Of a stretch of 64,000 bases of DNA, positions 12,735 through 25,136 are shown in pieces. The notes beneath the pieces are model-generated. The model did not search any database. It was not told where the DNA came from and saw nothing but the letters and a program-made list of their open reading frames with translations. Every line of letters starts with the position of its first letter. Position 1 is the first letter of the stretch. The position numbers and the translations under genes were made by a program. This DNA comes from Chrysoperla carnea (Eukaryota; Arthropoda; Insecta; Neuroptera; Chrysopidae): assembly GCF_905475395.1 (NCBI RefSeq), contig NC_058341.1:60023501-60087500 (forward strand). The letters are read 5' to 3'.

Positions 12735-14433
12735 AGTTCGTGATAACCATTCGTGCTGAAAAATCGTGAAAATAGAAAAAAAAACATATTGGATTTTCCT
12801 TTGACATTGTTTCCTAAATCTCGCCGTTTTTTAGATACTTCGTTATATTTGTTCAAAATCAATTGGATTTTATATTTTGGACATTTCTAAAAAAAATTTG
12901 TTATATCACTTTTTCATCTGATCAGGTCGACCTCGCCTTTTCAAGATGTCGACGTTTTAAAAAAATGAATAGCTTTTTTATGCTATAATTTTATAATGAA
13001 CAAGTTTGACGATTATCGAATGGTTTTGTCAAATATTTGATTAGAAAATCAACTGATTTTATGTTTTTGGAACTGATTTTTTATTCTTAACACATCCAGA
13101 AGATTAAGAACTCAATAACTAAGATGCTAAAAAATCAAATTGGTTACATTTTCATCGAAATCGACTTTTTTACATTTTTTTAAACGCCTATTTCTCAAAA
13201 ACGATGAGGGTGGGTAAAAAATGTCATTATAAAACGTGTTTAAAATAGTCAAAAATATAAAATCAGTTGGTTTTCTAATCAATTATTTGAACGAAACACT
13301 CGATAATCGTCAAATTTGTTGATAGCAAAATTTTAGCCTAAAAATAACGATTTTTTTAAAACGCCGACATCTCGAAAACGGCAAAGCTAGGTGAACAAAT
13401 TCACAAGGTAAAAATTGTTTAGAAATATCCAAAATATAAAATCGAATTGATTTCAAACAAATATTTGATCAAAACTACACAAAAAACGTTAATTTTGTCA
13501 ATATCTAAGTTTTATCAAAATAACGAGTTTTTTTTAACACTTTTATCTACAAAACGACCGGTTTTACGGTTACGGTTTTACGGTTATGTAAAAATGCCCA
13601 AGAACAAAAAACGCTTAGAATAGTTAAAAAGTTTAAGGTTGTCATTTCAAAAGTCACGAAACTTTTCATAAAAAAACCTCAATACCTATAGTTACTGAAA
13701 AGCCACTTCTGGCAGGTCAGTGTGGCCGGGTTGGGCTACCCTAAATGTTTAAAGAGGCTAAGAAATAAGGCTCATTTTTGTTAAAGTATAAGCCATAAAA
13801 TTTTAGTAAAAATTACTTTCGACAATATTTTTACTTCATACAATTTTTACCAGAACATTTACATCCCTCCTAATTGTTGCCAGAACGTTATAAATATTTA
13901 TTTAAAAAAAATCCAATGTTGTCATTTTATCAGTCTTGAAATTTTAACAATAAAGAACTGCATATATTAATAGTTCATAATATTTAATGCCAGAACAAAA
14001 TTCCATCACCAACAGTCTGCCAGAGCGCAAAACGTGTCCTTGCGAATGAGAGCAATGTATATGGAAAATGACAACATTGGATTTTTTTTAAATAAATATT
14101 TATAGCGTTCTGGCAACAATTAGGAGGGATGTAAATGTTCTGACAAAAATTGTATGAAGTAAAAATATTGTCGAAAGTAATTTCGTAAAATTTTATGAAT
14201 TTTACTTTAACAAAAATGAGCCTTATTTCTTACCCTCTTTAAAAAATTAGGGTATTTCAACCCAGCCACACTGAGCTGCCAGAAGTGACTTTTTAGTATC
14301 TGTAGGTATTGAGGTTTTTTTATGAAAAGGTTCGTGACTTTTGAAATGACAACCTTAAATTGGTCACTGGCTCTCCGTATAATAGTTTTTTTTCTATTTT
14401 CATGATTTTTCAGCACGATTGGTTATTATGAAC
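12735..14433. mobile_element. Foldback element, family B, copy 1 (interrupted by a second foldback)
   Basis: Left block at 12735-12785 (GATAACCATTCGTGCTGAAA ...) is the reverse complement of 14386-14433 (...TTTCAGCACGATTGGTTAT). Inner arms include 13005-13075 (TTTGACGATTATCGAATGG, TTAGAAAATCAACTGATTTT) against 13255-13320 (AAAATCAGTTGGTTTTCTAA, CGATAATCGTCAAA). The right arm is broken by the separate foldback at 13632-14359, so the two are nested. A related copy lies at 25374-25825. Confidence 0.65.
13632..14359. mobile_element. Long inverted-repeat foldback element, nested
   Basis: Arms of about 297 bp (13632-13928) and 295 bp (14065-14359) are near-perfect reverse complements and flank a 136 bp spacer. 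Termini are TTTAAGGTTGTCATTTC and GAAATGACAACCTTAAA. Other matching blocks are CATCCCTCCTAATTGTTGCC / GGCAACAATTAGGAGGGATG and ACCTCAATACCTA / TAGGTATTGAGGT. A transcript would fold into a ~295 bp duplex. No ORF of note. Confidence 0.8.
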
Positions 14434-16929
14434 TTGTAAGTGCGTTCATGCGTGTAAATTTAAATACCACACTTTCTGATTAAACTGATTTTTTTCTACA
14501 CCCTCACAGGTACAATTTGCGCCCTGTCCCGTGAAAATCGAAGGAGTACTTTTAAATTCCGACCTCAATTCTTATTTTCTCAGCTAAAATCATTAACTGT
14601 ATGTATTTCCATAATTTATAAATCATGTCTTCTAAAACGTTTCTTTTCAGGAAAAATGGTTTTTGCAAAAATTTCTCAAATATTATTAAAAATATTTTGC
14701 AAATGTGTAAAAATCAATGCTATTGGATTTAGCAAAGTGAGCAAAAAATGATTGTACTTCAATTCAAATTTGAAAAATCTTATATATCTCACTGCTATAA
14801 GTTACATCAGCGTATTGCAATCATAAAATTGATTTCGTCACATATCTCATATTTTACCCAATACATATAATATTACATAATATTTCGAAATCACTCTAAA
14901 AATTTTATTCACATATGCAGTTGATTAGCAAAATTGAAATGTTATTTAGACAAAACTTATAGTTTAAGATAAGTTTTAAAAAATAGTTTAAGTAAAAAAG
15001 TTAGATTACTGGGAGTGCCGATTATTGAGTTTCCCATTTAACGAAGCCAGAATAGTTTTGAGGAAATCGCATCGAAGTTTATTATGGACTAAATAATTTA
15101 CCGGATCCATCTTCGTGGGATTATAATAAACCTGTAATCGCCAAATTTTTATATATGATTTTTCGTTTAAAAAATTTTAATCTTCGATGCCAAAAATTCT
15201 TATTTATCTTATTCGCTATTCAAACTTCCAACAAAACGAAATATCAAACGATGTAAACTTTTGTTTATCTCCAAACTCAAGATCAAAAATTGGCGCCCAA
15301 TAAAATAAATTACCAGAAACTTGTATTCATACTCGTGTGTTGTAATTAAAACAAAAACAGCTGTTACCCATTATCAGCAAAATTAAAGTGCATTCGACTC
15401 GATCAATAAGGCCATCTTTGATATCCAAAATAATTACACCACATCTTTTTTATTTCTTTTTGACAATTATTTATTAATTTAATTATTTAATAATTTTCAT
15501 TGTATTAATTAAAAATGCAAAAAGCAAACTTAGTCTTTCAATAAAAATATAACTTTAAAAAAATATATTTTTTTGTATGAAAAGAATGGAAACAAATAAA
15601 AACACAATTTATACTTAGTAAAATTAGATTTATTGAAATTTTTGTTACTTATTACAGAAATAAAATGTTAATTTACCATCTTAAAAAATACACAGATATT
15701 TGTGTTGTACTCGTTGCCCTCTGTAGATGTTTATGTGAACTATAAGACCATCCCACATGGATTTGTACATTTTAAATATAGGTAAGGTAGGAAGGAAAGT
15801 TTTCTAAAAAAAGTATTAAAGTTATAAAAATATAATGAATAAGTATAAAAAATTGAAATAAAATTAGATATATTTGAAAAGAATAATGAAAAATAAAATG
15901 ATATAGAAGAAAATTACTGAGTAACAATAAACAAAAATAATAATTTTTAGTAAAAAAAATGAGTTTAAAAAGTGTATGGTGTACAGACTGTGCGCTACGC
16001 TGCTGAAATTCATCATCAACTTGACTTATTATGGTTTTTGATATGAACTCGTCCAAACAAGCCTACTGCCATATTAAATTCAGTTCATGATCTTGCATCG
16101 AACGGGTAGGTTGTACCTGTATAATGTGTCATATATTTTGTAAAGTGAAACTGTTTAAAAATATCGTTTTTGGTGTAATTGTGTTAAATAATTGTTCTAT
16201 TATTGATAATTGTGCGTTATCCACGTTAGATCCACATAAATTTCATGAAATACGTGCTGGTTTCAAGTATGTAACATATTTGCACTCTGAACTTATTTAT
16301 ATTTCTTATAAAGCATTTTCATTTTTCTATTCTTATACAATATTTTTATATAATTTTTGTGTATTTATTTGATTTTATTCGTAACACATAGATTTTGGGC
16401 GCTATTCCAAAATTTACTTTCAAGTTATGTATTGAATTGAATATCACGGAAGTGGGTTTCTTTTCATAATGAATCACATACACGAATTTTTGAAAAATTT
16501 ATGTATATGATTTTATAAAAAAAACATTCATTATATTTATTGTCAAGTTTTGGTTGAAATTATAACAGATTTATGAAGTTATTGTTGTATATTGCTTATT
16601 TCTATGCGACGTTGTATACTATGTTATATGGCAACATTGCAAAACATGTATTCAAGATATATGTTTAGCTAAATGATGGCAACATTGCATTTGGAGGCGT
16701 AATATATTTACGTTCTGTGTGTGTAATCTTTTTATGTTATGTTTTAAAAATACAAATATGACTGTTTTTTTTAATTTGCATGTCCGCGTTCTAAAGAAAA
16801 ATAAATGATCTTTTTGAAAATGTATTATAAAAATTTGATGGAAATTTTTTAGTGTTGTATGTCGTTATGGTCGAATATTCATTATTTTCAGTCAATTGTA
16901 TGTTTATTTCTGCGTCTATCGATTTAACT
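14434..16929. other. Gene-free region
   Basis: AT-rich sequence with no gene I can support. Small ORFs at 15772-16056 (-) and 16124-16372 (+) have no recognisable similarity. It may hold part of the SIN3 5' region. Confidence 0.5.
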
Positions 16930-17030
16930 CACAACCAATAATATGGCTGTAGTGTTTCTCTTGCCGGTCTAGCGGCGGGTGGCGGGTACCCGGCGGAATC
17001 TGCGCTTTGCGATGTTGTCGCATACTAATA
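16930..17030 (+). promoter_or_regulatory. GC-rich patch, candidate promoter/5' region of SIN3
   Basis: A local GC-rich stretch (CCGGTCTAGCGGCGGGTGG, GGTACCCGGCGGAATC) stands out in otherwise very AT-rich sequence about 7.6 kb upstream of the SIN3 start codon. The SIN3 start exon begins at a splice acceptor (24596), so a non-coding first exon must lie upstream. This patch is a candidate only; I see no definite TATA or initiator. Confidence 0.25.
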
Positions 17031-17970
17031 TTTTTTCAATATCACTTTTCTCTTCTTTCCAAATTTGTTGCATTTCCTCATACAAATGCAACGATAATTT
17101 TTTTGAATTGACTAGGTTAATTGATTTAACTTAAGTCATTTAAATTAAATTACCTTGACAAGTTAATGAAGTTTTTTTTTGTATATAAATTTTTTGTGGA
17201 TTTAAATTTTTCTTGTATTATTATTTTGATGATGCAAAGTGGCAAAACAAGGTTCTCTAAGGTTCTTTCTCTCTGTCAGCTACCTATGTTAGTTACTAGT
17301 AGTTGAACAGCATCAAGAAGAGCGGAATGATTGTGTATTTGTGTGCACTGTTGCCAGGTTGTATGTATATGAATTTAATGATAAAAATCTAATATGAACG
17401 TCACACGACCTCTATACACGAACAGTAATGCCACATTTGTATTTGTAACTAAAATTTTGTTCTCAAAAACCCAAAAATTGCTATAATTAACTTTTGAGTC
17501 GAGTAATGAGGGAACGACTCATGAATTCGGATTAAAATAACTGAAATTGATTTATTGCAATCTATTTTCTGACTTATTCTCTAATTTTTCCTTCGCCAAT
17601 TCTTTGAAATAACACGCATTCCTAAAAATGTTGATCAAGCTATATTGTTCCAACAAATGAGGATAAGCGCTAGACCAAAAGCTTGATATATCGGGAATAT
17701 GTTGGCCAAGCTTTACTGTCCCGACAAATTGAGTTGGGTCAAAAGCTTAGTAATCATTTTTCTCTTAAATTAATAGTTTTCAAGTCACAGTATTACAAAT
17801 CATACAACAATAAAAAAGATTCAGTAATATTTAGAAAACGTCTCACTAAATAATTTTCGATATCTTGTCTTTATTTTCGAAATATTGAAAACTGAAAATT
17901 TTAAATCAAAAGTGCCATTTTAATCGAGTATCAAGAATCGCAAATTCAATGCCAGGTTTTTAGGGATACC

Positions 17971-18110
17971 AAGGGATAAATTTTTTAATTGAATGGCAAT
18001 TTTAATGAAAAGATGTCTTAATAATAATATAGGCAATGATACTAAGGGATAAATTTTTTAATTGAATGGCAATTTTAATGAAAAGATGTCTTAATAATAA
18101 TATAGGCAAT
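17971..18110. repeat. Tandem duplication, period 73 bp
   Basis: A 67 bp block beginning AAGGGATAAATTTTTTAATT at 17971 recurs identically at 18044, separated by GATACT. Identity suggests a recent duplication. Confidence 0.9.
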
Positions 18111-20624
18111 AAGTAAGATCGATTCTGGGGATCTAATTTTTTTTTTTTTCGAGGGCATGAGTCTAAAAAAGTGTGTTTCAAATTCAAAATCGTCCAAATC
18201 GTGGTAGCAGAGTTAAAGATAAATTTCTAGTATCTTTTTTGCTTTGCTAGCAACTGTCCAACTACTGTTTCCTTCACTTATTGCTAAAGCCGTTGTGGCA
18301 AAAACTGTGAAAATAGCGTTTAGAAGCACATAAAAAAACTAGGAATATTTAAAGCATTTCTAGAAATGCTACTAGTTTCTAGGAACGTTGGTTTATTTTT
18401 ATTAAAATATTAAAATCGTCGAAAAAGAAAAGTTAACGTTTGCGTTAAAATAACACCTGAAGAAATTTTAATAGTACCCCGAAAACACTTCAAGTTTTCT
18501 TTCTGTGTTCTTAAAGAGATGGTCGCCATCTTGAATTCAAAAAGATTATTTCAGTAAATATATCTATCAACTTTCGCTTGAAACTTTTCAAATCATGAGA
18601 CAAGTTAAATTTGATGCGTTCTAAGAGCAAGTTCAACCTTATATTAAAATGTACCCGGGCTTGGATTTAAGTCGTCAATGTATTATTTTACTACTAGCAT
18701 GATATTCGTCTGCTTCGCTGGAGGAATTTCTATTTTAAAAGTAAAGATCACTGCGTCATAGCCTTCATCTCTCTTTTGCTCTCACATATCCTTCTTCCAA
18801 AATACACGAAATACATTTTATTATGAATTCAAACTATTTAGTTTGAATTGAATTCGGGCGGATAAAAATGACAGTATCTTATTACTTATAGCCTATGTGT
18901 TATTCTGATGTATCAGCTATTTTATTGCAAAGTTTCATTAAAATCCATTAAATAGGTTTCGAAATTTTCCGTGAAAGCGTAACAACTTTGCATTTATAAT
19001 TTATAGGGACTAAATTTTTTTTCCCCACGAAAAATAGCAAATTTTGCGGAAGATAAATATCAGGATATTTTTTGTGGGAGACAATGAAAAATTATACCCT
19101 TACTCTAATGCAACAAAATTTATAACTGAAGATCTTCAAAATTCGAACACATGCTGTTTGCTTATTTTATTACGTTGCAAATGTATACATAGAGGTAATA
19201 ATAATTCCACTTCCACCTCCCCAAAAACCATGAATTCGTCTTTGTACATTTGATTGCCTGACCTGCACACAAACATATATGTACACAAATTGAACCAATC
19301 ACAAAGACTTGTTACAACCGTCCAATCACAATCCATATTTAATATTATTATATATATCGTAATATTCAGTATAATAATTTTTACTTGTGTCCAGCATTGC
19401 CTTATTGTGCTCAAAAAAATAATTATCAATATTTGTAAAAGTGTGTTTTTTTTTTGTTGATATTGAAATTGTACAACACACACACTTTACAAGAACTCGT
19501 TTTTAAGACCACCAAAACGTAAAGCAAAAATCGAACACGTTTTGTGGACTACACGGAATCAAATGGCTATTGTTCAATATTATTGTGCATTTAAAAAATA
19601 TGATTCATGCAATGAATTTTATATATTTATATCGTTGTTACAGTGGTATCAAATATGTTTTTTAAATTCAGTGCGTAATAAATAAATAAAAAGTATGGCT
19701 CTTCTAACTCGTTCGTTATCTTTGCATTACATTTTTTTTTTTTTTTGTTACTTGTTTGTTAATCACCAATCAGCTTTTATTTTAATCAACCGTAATATGT
19801 TAGAGGATGCGCACGCATTCGTCATATGGGGTGCCATAAAAATATAAATAAATTGTTCTATATTGGCTTCTTTGTGTGTTTTTCCTTTAAGCAGGTGAAA
19901 TTCTAAAATTTTTTTTTATCATTTTGGAAACGTGTGGGGGGTACTCTTTGGAAATCAGAGAATTTAGGTTAAAGTTGAGTCACTCTCTTGAACAATTTGT
20001 TTGAATTTTACCTTGTGTATTATTATATGTGTGTGCATGAAGCGGGGGGTCACTTCAATAAATATTTTGAGCTTTAAAGCGTGAAATTATTGTATTATTG
20101 GAGGTCAGATTATATTGATCTTGAATGGTGTACGTTTTTGTTATAAAAAATTACTTCCGTGTTTGTTTTTTTTACAAGTTTGAACAAGTTAAAATTAAAA
20201 TTGTCAAATTGAAATGTCATAGATTTTGCTTTTTTTTTCTGTGTTTTGATTCTTTTGAAAAATGTTTATTATAATCCGGTTTAAAATTGTAAGTAAACAT
20301 AAAATCGTTTTGCTTCTTTATGTTTGTGAAAAAAACCGGGGGTCAATATAGCCAAGTTTTCGATATTTTGATGCACTATTTCGTAATAAAAAAAATTTTT
20401 TTTTTTTTTAAATTCTATTAAATAAAGATTTCTAATACTTTTTTTTCGTAATTTATAGCGAGCCAAAAGAAATAATGAAAAACGTGTTAATTTAAATTCT
20501 ACGTTTATGGTGTTGTGGGAAAGCTACGATTGAAAATAATCCTGTTTGGGAGTTTTTGTCGCAAGATAACGTTTTTTGAGTCACCAATTTCATATAAAAG
20601 CTGTAGGTTTTCTTGATATATAAA
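18111..20624. other. Gene-free region
   Basis: AT-rich with homopolymer T runs (19732-19747; 20397-20410). The overlapping ORFs on both strands at 19044-19483 look like chance frames. No function can be assigned. Confidence 0.5.
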
Positions 20625-20826
20625 GAGGACATCCTAAATTACGTGAGCATTTTTTTTTATTCAATGTAGACCCCCTCCTCCATCTGTAAAATTATTTTAT
20701 ATTTTTTTTAAAGTTGACATGAGTTTTTTTCGATTCTGCCCCCCCCCCCTCCCATTCCAATAAGTTTTGGTGAAATTTTCTTGAATCCCTCTTCCTTTGA
20801 GCTCACGTAATTTATGAATGACTCCC
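20625..20826. mobile_element. Short inverted-repeat element, TAAATTACGTGAGC type, copy 1
   Basis: The left end GAGGACATCCTAAATTACGT matches the reverse complement of the right end (ACGTAATTTATGAATGACTCCC). The interior carries pyrimidine-rich blocks (GACCCCCTCCTCC; CCCCCCCCCCTCCC). About 200 bp, non-coding. This kind of CATAAATTACGT-ended element is, from memory, common in arthropods. A relative is at 58890-59034. Confidence 0.6.
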
Positions 20827-20837
20827 AAAAAGTTTAC

Positions 20838-21330
20838 CATAAGAGTATTTGTAACGCTTGGAAACATTGATGCCACAAACAAAATTTTGTTATCGGTGTT
20901 AAAAAAACACCTAATTAGCCCATTTACGTTCGGCCGTTCATGAACACGATAGCTCAAAAACGAAAAGAGTTATCGAGCTTATAGTGTGCTCAAAGCGATT
21001 TTGACTTCGTAAATTACGATGTTAGTTTGGAACATTTTTTCGTAAATATCACTGTTGACACGTGGGGGAGCAAATTAGGACAAAATTTGGTGTCCATTTT
21101 CTTCAATATATTCAGTTGAAAAATTGCAAGTACCTTCAATTTGTGGTCTTGTAAAACATTCTCAAAAAAAAAAAATTTCTAGAAAATGATTTCGAAAACC
21201 AAATAAATAATTGTGTTGGTGTTTTAAACTCTTTTAATTTATTAAATAATGCAAGCACTGACAACGAACACTTTCAGGGTATTTCAACAGTTAACTCAGT
21301 CAATTGTTTGTTATTAAGTTTTTTTTTGAG
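20838..21330 (+). repeat. Dispersed repeat R1, copy 2
   Basis: Carries the R1 blocks TTTGTAACGCTTGGAAACAT, ACAAAATTTTGTTATCGGTG, ACACCTAATTAGCCCATTT, CACGATAGCTCAAAAACGAA, ATCACTGTTGACACGTGGGG and GGGTATTTCAACAGTTAACT. It has lost the GGACCCATCTTG block that copies 3 and 4 keep. Confidence 0.8.
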
Positions 21331-23511
21331 ATTACTAAGCATGAATATAATAAAATATTGATAATTATTTGTTATGAACTAAAGCCCTAATAAATGTTTG
21401 GGTGGAGCTGGTCTGGGTTTCGTGGTTTTTAGTCTTTGTTGCGATTGAGTTACGATTTCATGCCTCGAAGAAATTACTATTAATTAATGTACTCTTTAAT
21501 GAAATCAAGTGGAGTTTCCATACCTCGTTTTTTTAAATTAATTCTTTAAAAAAATTTGGCCCTTTAAAAATGATAATTTTTGATTGTGTCTGAAAATATT
21601 TTAGAAAAAAAACATCTCAAAGTAGCTAATTTTTCCTACAATATATTTACATATTGGATTTAGACTCTTTAGACTCAACTCCGAAATTATTTTCGAATTA
21701 TAATTCATAAGGACTGTTCCATTTAAATAAACAAATAAAATCAAATACGATCAAAATTTTTCTATTTTTTAACTGTTTAGTTGAAACAAAGATGTAATCG
21801 ATAATTCGAAAAGTGGCCAACCTCGGCCTATATTTGTATTATCAAAATAAACGTTTGTACAAAAATTCAGTTTATTCCGTTAGATTCCGAGGTGAAACCC
21901 TAAGATGATTAGAGTATATAGCATTTTATAAGTGAAATAATTTTTAGAATCGGTTAAGTAATGGACTCAAAAGTGATTTTTATACAAACTTCCATCCCCT
22001 ATTTCACCCCTTTAGGGATAGAATTTAAGAAAATTCTTATCGGATGTCTACGTCATACAAAGAACACACACTCCAAGTTTAAGGTCTTGGCGATCAGCGG
22101 TTTAGACTGTGCGACGTCCATTTTATATACAGATTTCAAGAGGGGGAGTTTTTAAAGTAAGATTCGTTGGCATGGGTGACCTAACATTTTGAGGATTTTG
22201 ATAATCAAGATAAGATAATTCAAAGATACTCCTCTAGCTAGAACACAATAAAATAAAGATTCTTAAAACTATCCGGAAATTTAACAGATAAAAAAAAATG
22301 GACATTAACTCCCCTTTTTTTATATCACAGTGTGGGTCTTGACGAAAGCACTGTCGTCGCTAAATCGTCACGTTTTTGCTCAACATTCCGTAGAAAACGG
22401 CATTAAGGAAGAATTAACTGCAAATTTCAATAATCACGAATCTAAATTTTTCAACGACACGTATATGGTCTCATTAAACATTTCGTTAGAAAAAATATGC
22501 CACGTTGCCATTTCCCTGTTCACCACCCCTAGCTTAGGTGGACGAACAATTTTTTTTAAAATTTAACGTAATGTCTGAACTTAAATTTATAAAAGCAGAA
22601 ATTTTTTGGCCTGTTTAATCTTCAGAAAGATGATGAAACAACATGATTGAAAATGTATCTACTTTTTTTAGTCATTTTTCGCAGTAATAAAAATAAAAAT
22701 TTATGGCGTTTTAAGGTAGTTTGTTACCTAAAAAATGATTTAGTCAAATCAGCAATCATTTTTGAATTGTTTTTTTTTTACAATTTTACTGTTTTATTGA
22801 TCATTAATGCATTACCAATAATTAACAATCGCAAAAACGTTTTTAAAAACTGTGTTGACTAAAAGTAACTGCCAAATTCAATGATCAACTGTTATATAAA
22901 CATAACCTCAAAATTGCGTTTTTTTTCCTACAAAAGGCAACGTAATATTAATTTATATATTATTTTGATTATGAATGAAATTAAACATAAATATATAATA
23001 TGTTATTAATATTTGTTGGCATTTAATTATGATACCATTCATAAATGCGTTTAATCTAAAGAATTTTTTACAATTCAAGTTTGCGTGCACAATGCGTTTT
23101 AATGTTTCCGATAAACAACAAAGATAGAAGCCAGGTGATAATGATAAAAATTTAAACAAAAAGTATGCGGTAATCGTTTTGAATTGTTTCTAATGTACGC
23201 TTGAGACTTCGTTCTATCCATTAAAAAGTTTTGTTTGGTAGCTTAAGTTTGCCGATTTTTTATAAACATTCGATTTCCGGAGTTCTTATAAGATCCCATA
23301 TGTTTTTGCATAACTTTAATTATTTATAGACCGTGAACTATGCGGTAAAAAAAATTTTTTTTCTATGAACGTATTTAAGTATAATCTTTCGAATAAATAA
23401 ATGTGGGATCAAGTTTAAGTGATTTGGGTAACAAACTAACTTAAGTACTTCAAGCAGTGTCAGGTCCAGGGCTTAAATAAAAAAAAATTTGTCTTGTTTT
23501 GCAAATTACAA
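21331..23511. other. Gene-free region containing a probable retroelement fragment
   Basis: The stretch 21980-22135 (ATCCCCTATTTCACCCCTTT, GGATGTCTACGTCATAC, CCAAGTTTAAGGTCTTGG) has the look of the conserved 3' blocks of widespread insect retroelements; that is a memory-based impression. Short ORFs at 22330, 22647 and 22953 are not recognised. Confidence 0.4.
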
Positions 23512-24275
23512 TTTTTTTTTTTTTTTTTAATTAAAACTGGCTTTAGCTACTGCTATACAGCCATTAACAATGGTACATTTAATTTACAATGAAAAAAAAA
23601 AAATAAAAAAATACATATATTAAAACAAAAAGAAAATTATTTTCGGTAATCCTAAAAAAAAAAATAAAATAAAGTAATGCATTAATTCATAAAGTTTAGG
23701 ACAAATTAGTTTCAAGTTTTGACACACACGCACAAAAAAAGACGAAAAAAGTTTAAAAAAAAAGGGTGATGTAAAAAAAAGCGCAATTCTTATTTTATAC
23801 TTATAAATTGTTAAACGAGGACACATAAGGAATTAGAAGGATTTTCGTCGTCGAGACCCGTCGAGACTTTAAGCAAAGGTAGATGACAATAAAAACATAG
23901 GTTGGGGGCCGCGGAAATGTTTACAATAGAGAAATGTTATGGTGGCATTACAGTCGAAATGTTTAGAAATTAATTGTTTGTGTTTAAATTGGGAGTTGGG
24001 TCTTGTTAAGGAATGTGCAAATTACAGGGAGGATTTCAAAATTGTTTAAGGATAGGAGGTGGGGCATATAATAAGGACCAAAAACACCCATACGGGCTAA
24101 GGAGCTTAGAAATATAGGTCTATATTGATTATAGAGTGGGCAGGCGAAGGGGATATGATTGATGTCACAATAGTGAAAGCCGCATCTACAATTAGCGCAA
24201 ATTACTAAATTAATAAAAATTTCTATGTGAGCTAATATTATTAAGAGGTAGTACATATTTGGATACCTCATTTTC
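23512..24275 (-). mobile_element. 5'-truncated non-LTR retrotransposon (jockey/I-like) 3' end
   Basis: On the minus strand an ORF (24271-23984) contains CANCRCGFHYCDINHIPFAC, a C-x2-C...H-x4-C motif followed by CPLYNQYRP, like the zinc-knuckle region at the C-terminus of jockey/I-type reverse transcriptase ORFs. Downstream on that strand comes a 3' UTR-like block (GGCTGTATAGCAGTAGCTAA), then a tail seen as a 17-base T run at 23512-23528. Only about 750 bp remain, so the copy is dead on arrival. It sits just upstream of the SIN3 start exon. Confidence 0.65.
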
Positions 24276-24606
24276 TCACTTTTGCATCCTAATTTTCTTA
24301 CAATGAGGGAAAATTTTTAGTGAATTGTTTTCCCCTTTTTCATGACCTTAGTCTTTCTTGGTCATTTGCCGACCTTATGCTAATATTTTTTGTGAGCCTC
24401 ACGGAACACTTTCAAATTTTTGTAGTAATAAAAAATGGACATGTTTCCTATAAAATTATACTCTTATTCCAAACCTTTATAATTTTCCTTTCATTAAATC
24501 TTGAAAATTCTACAATCGATATAAATATTTTGATGAATTAAAATTTTACAAAAACACTAAAATGCTTTTTTATTTTTATCTTATAGCAGCACAAATGTGA
24601 TTTGAG

Positions 24607-25136
24607 ATGAAACGTAGCGTTTCCAGCGCTCCTCGGCCGGACGCTACGGGCGCTCCTTCGGCAGCGCATTCAGGTGCAACTGTTTTAACAAACACACCAA
24701 ATCAACAGAGCGCATCATCAATACGTGCACACGAATCACCGCCAATCACACAATCGAATACAAATCCAAATAATCCACAAAGTAGTACACAATCAACGGT
24801 ATCGGCATATGCGGGTATATTACCCCATGGAACACAAATACATTCGACAGTGCCTAATCCAAATTCAGTATCAACACCATCAGTGGTACACATCACCAAT
24901 GCAAATATAAATCAAATCATACGTCCAATTGCATCGAGTGGAGCTACTGCTACTGGTAATCCAACAATTCATACTTTGGCTTCAAATGTTGGTATAAATT
25001 TATCAGCACTTGGCACACCTGTTACGATACCTGCATCAGCGGTCAGTGCTGCACAACAAAGTGGTGCAACCAATCTTATTATACATCGTCAATCAACAAA
25101 TAATTCTAATAACAATACAACTGGTTTAGTCCAAAG
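24607..25136 (+). CDS. Sin3A: SIN3 exon 1 (start codon)
   Basis: The exon opens after a probable acceptor TCTTATAG (ends 24596), so 24597-24606 is 5' UTR and an upstream non-coding exon is implied. It starts [15 protein letters not shown] and continues as a Ser/Thr/Asn/Gln-rich low-complexity region. Donor AAG|GTATTC; the last codon is split after two bases. The ORF that reads on past 25137 is intron. Confidence 0.85.

Noticed and set aside
15772..16372. Divergent small ORFs as a possible SIN3 5' gene or uORF
   Set aside because: Both are AT-rich with no conserved motif and no splice evidence.
22330..22566. 78-codon plus-strand ORF
   Set aside because: No recognisable family, no splice signals supporting an exon, chance length for this region.
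24702..24910. Extra ORFs on both strands inside SIN3 exon 1
   Set aside because: Alternate frames of a low-complexity coding exon; no splice or homology support.
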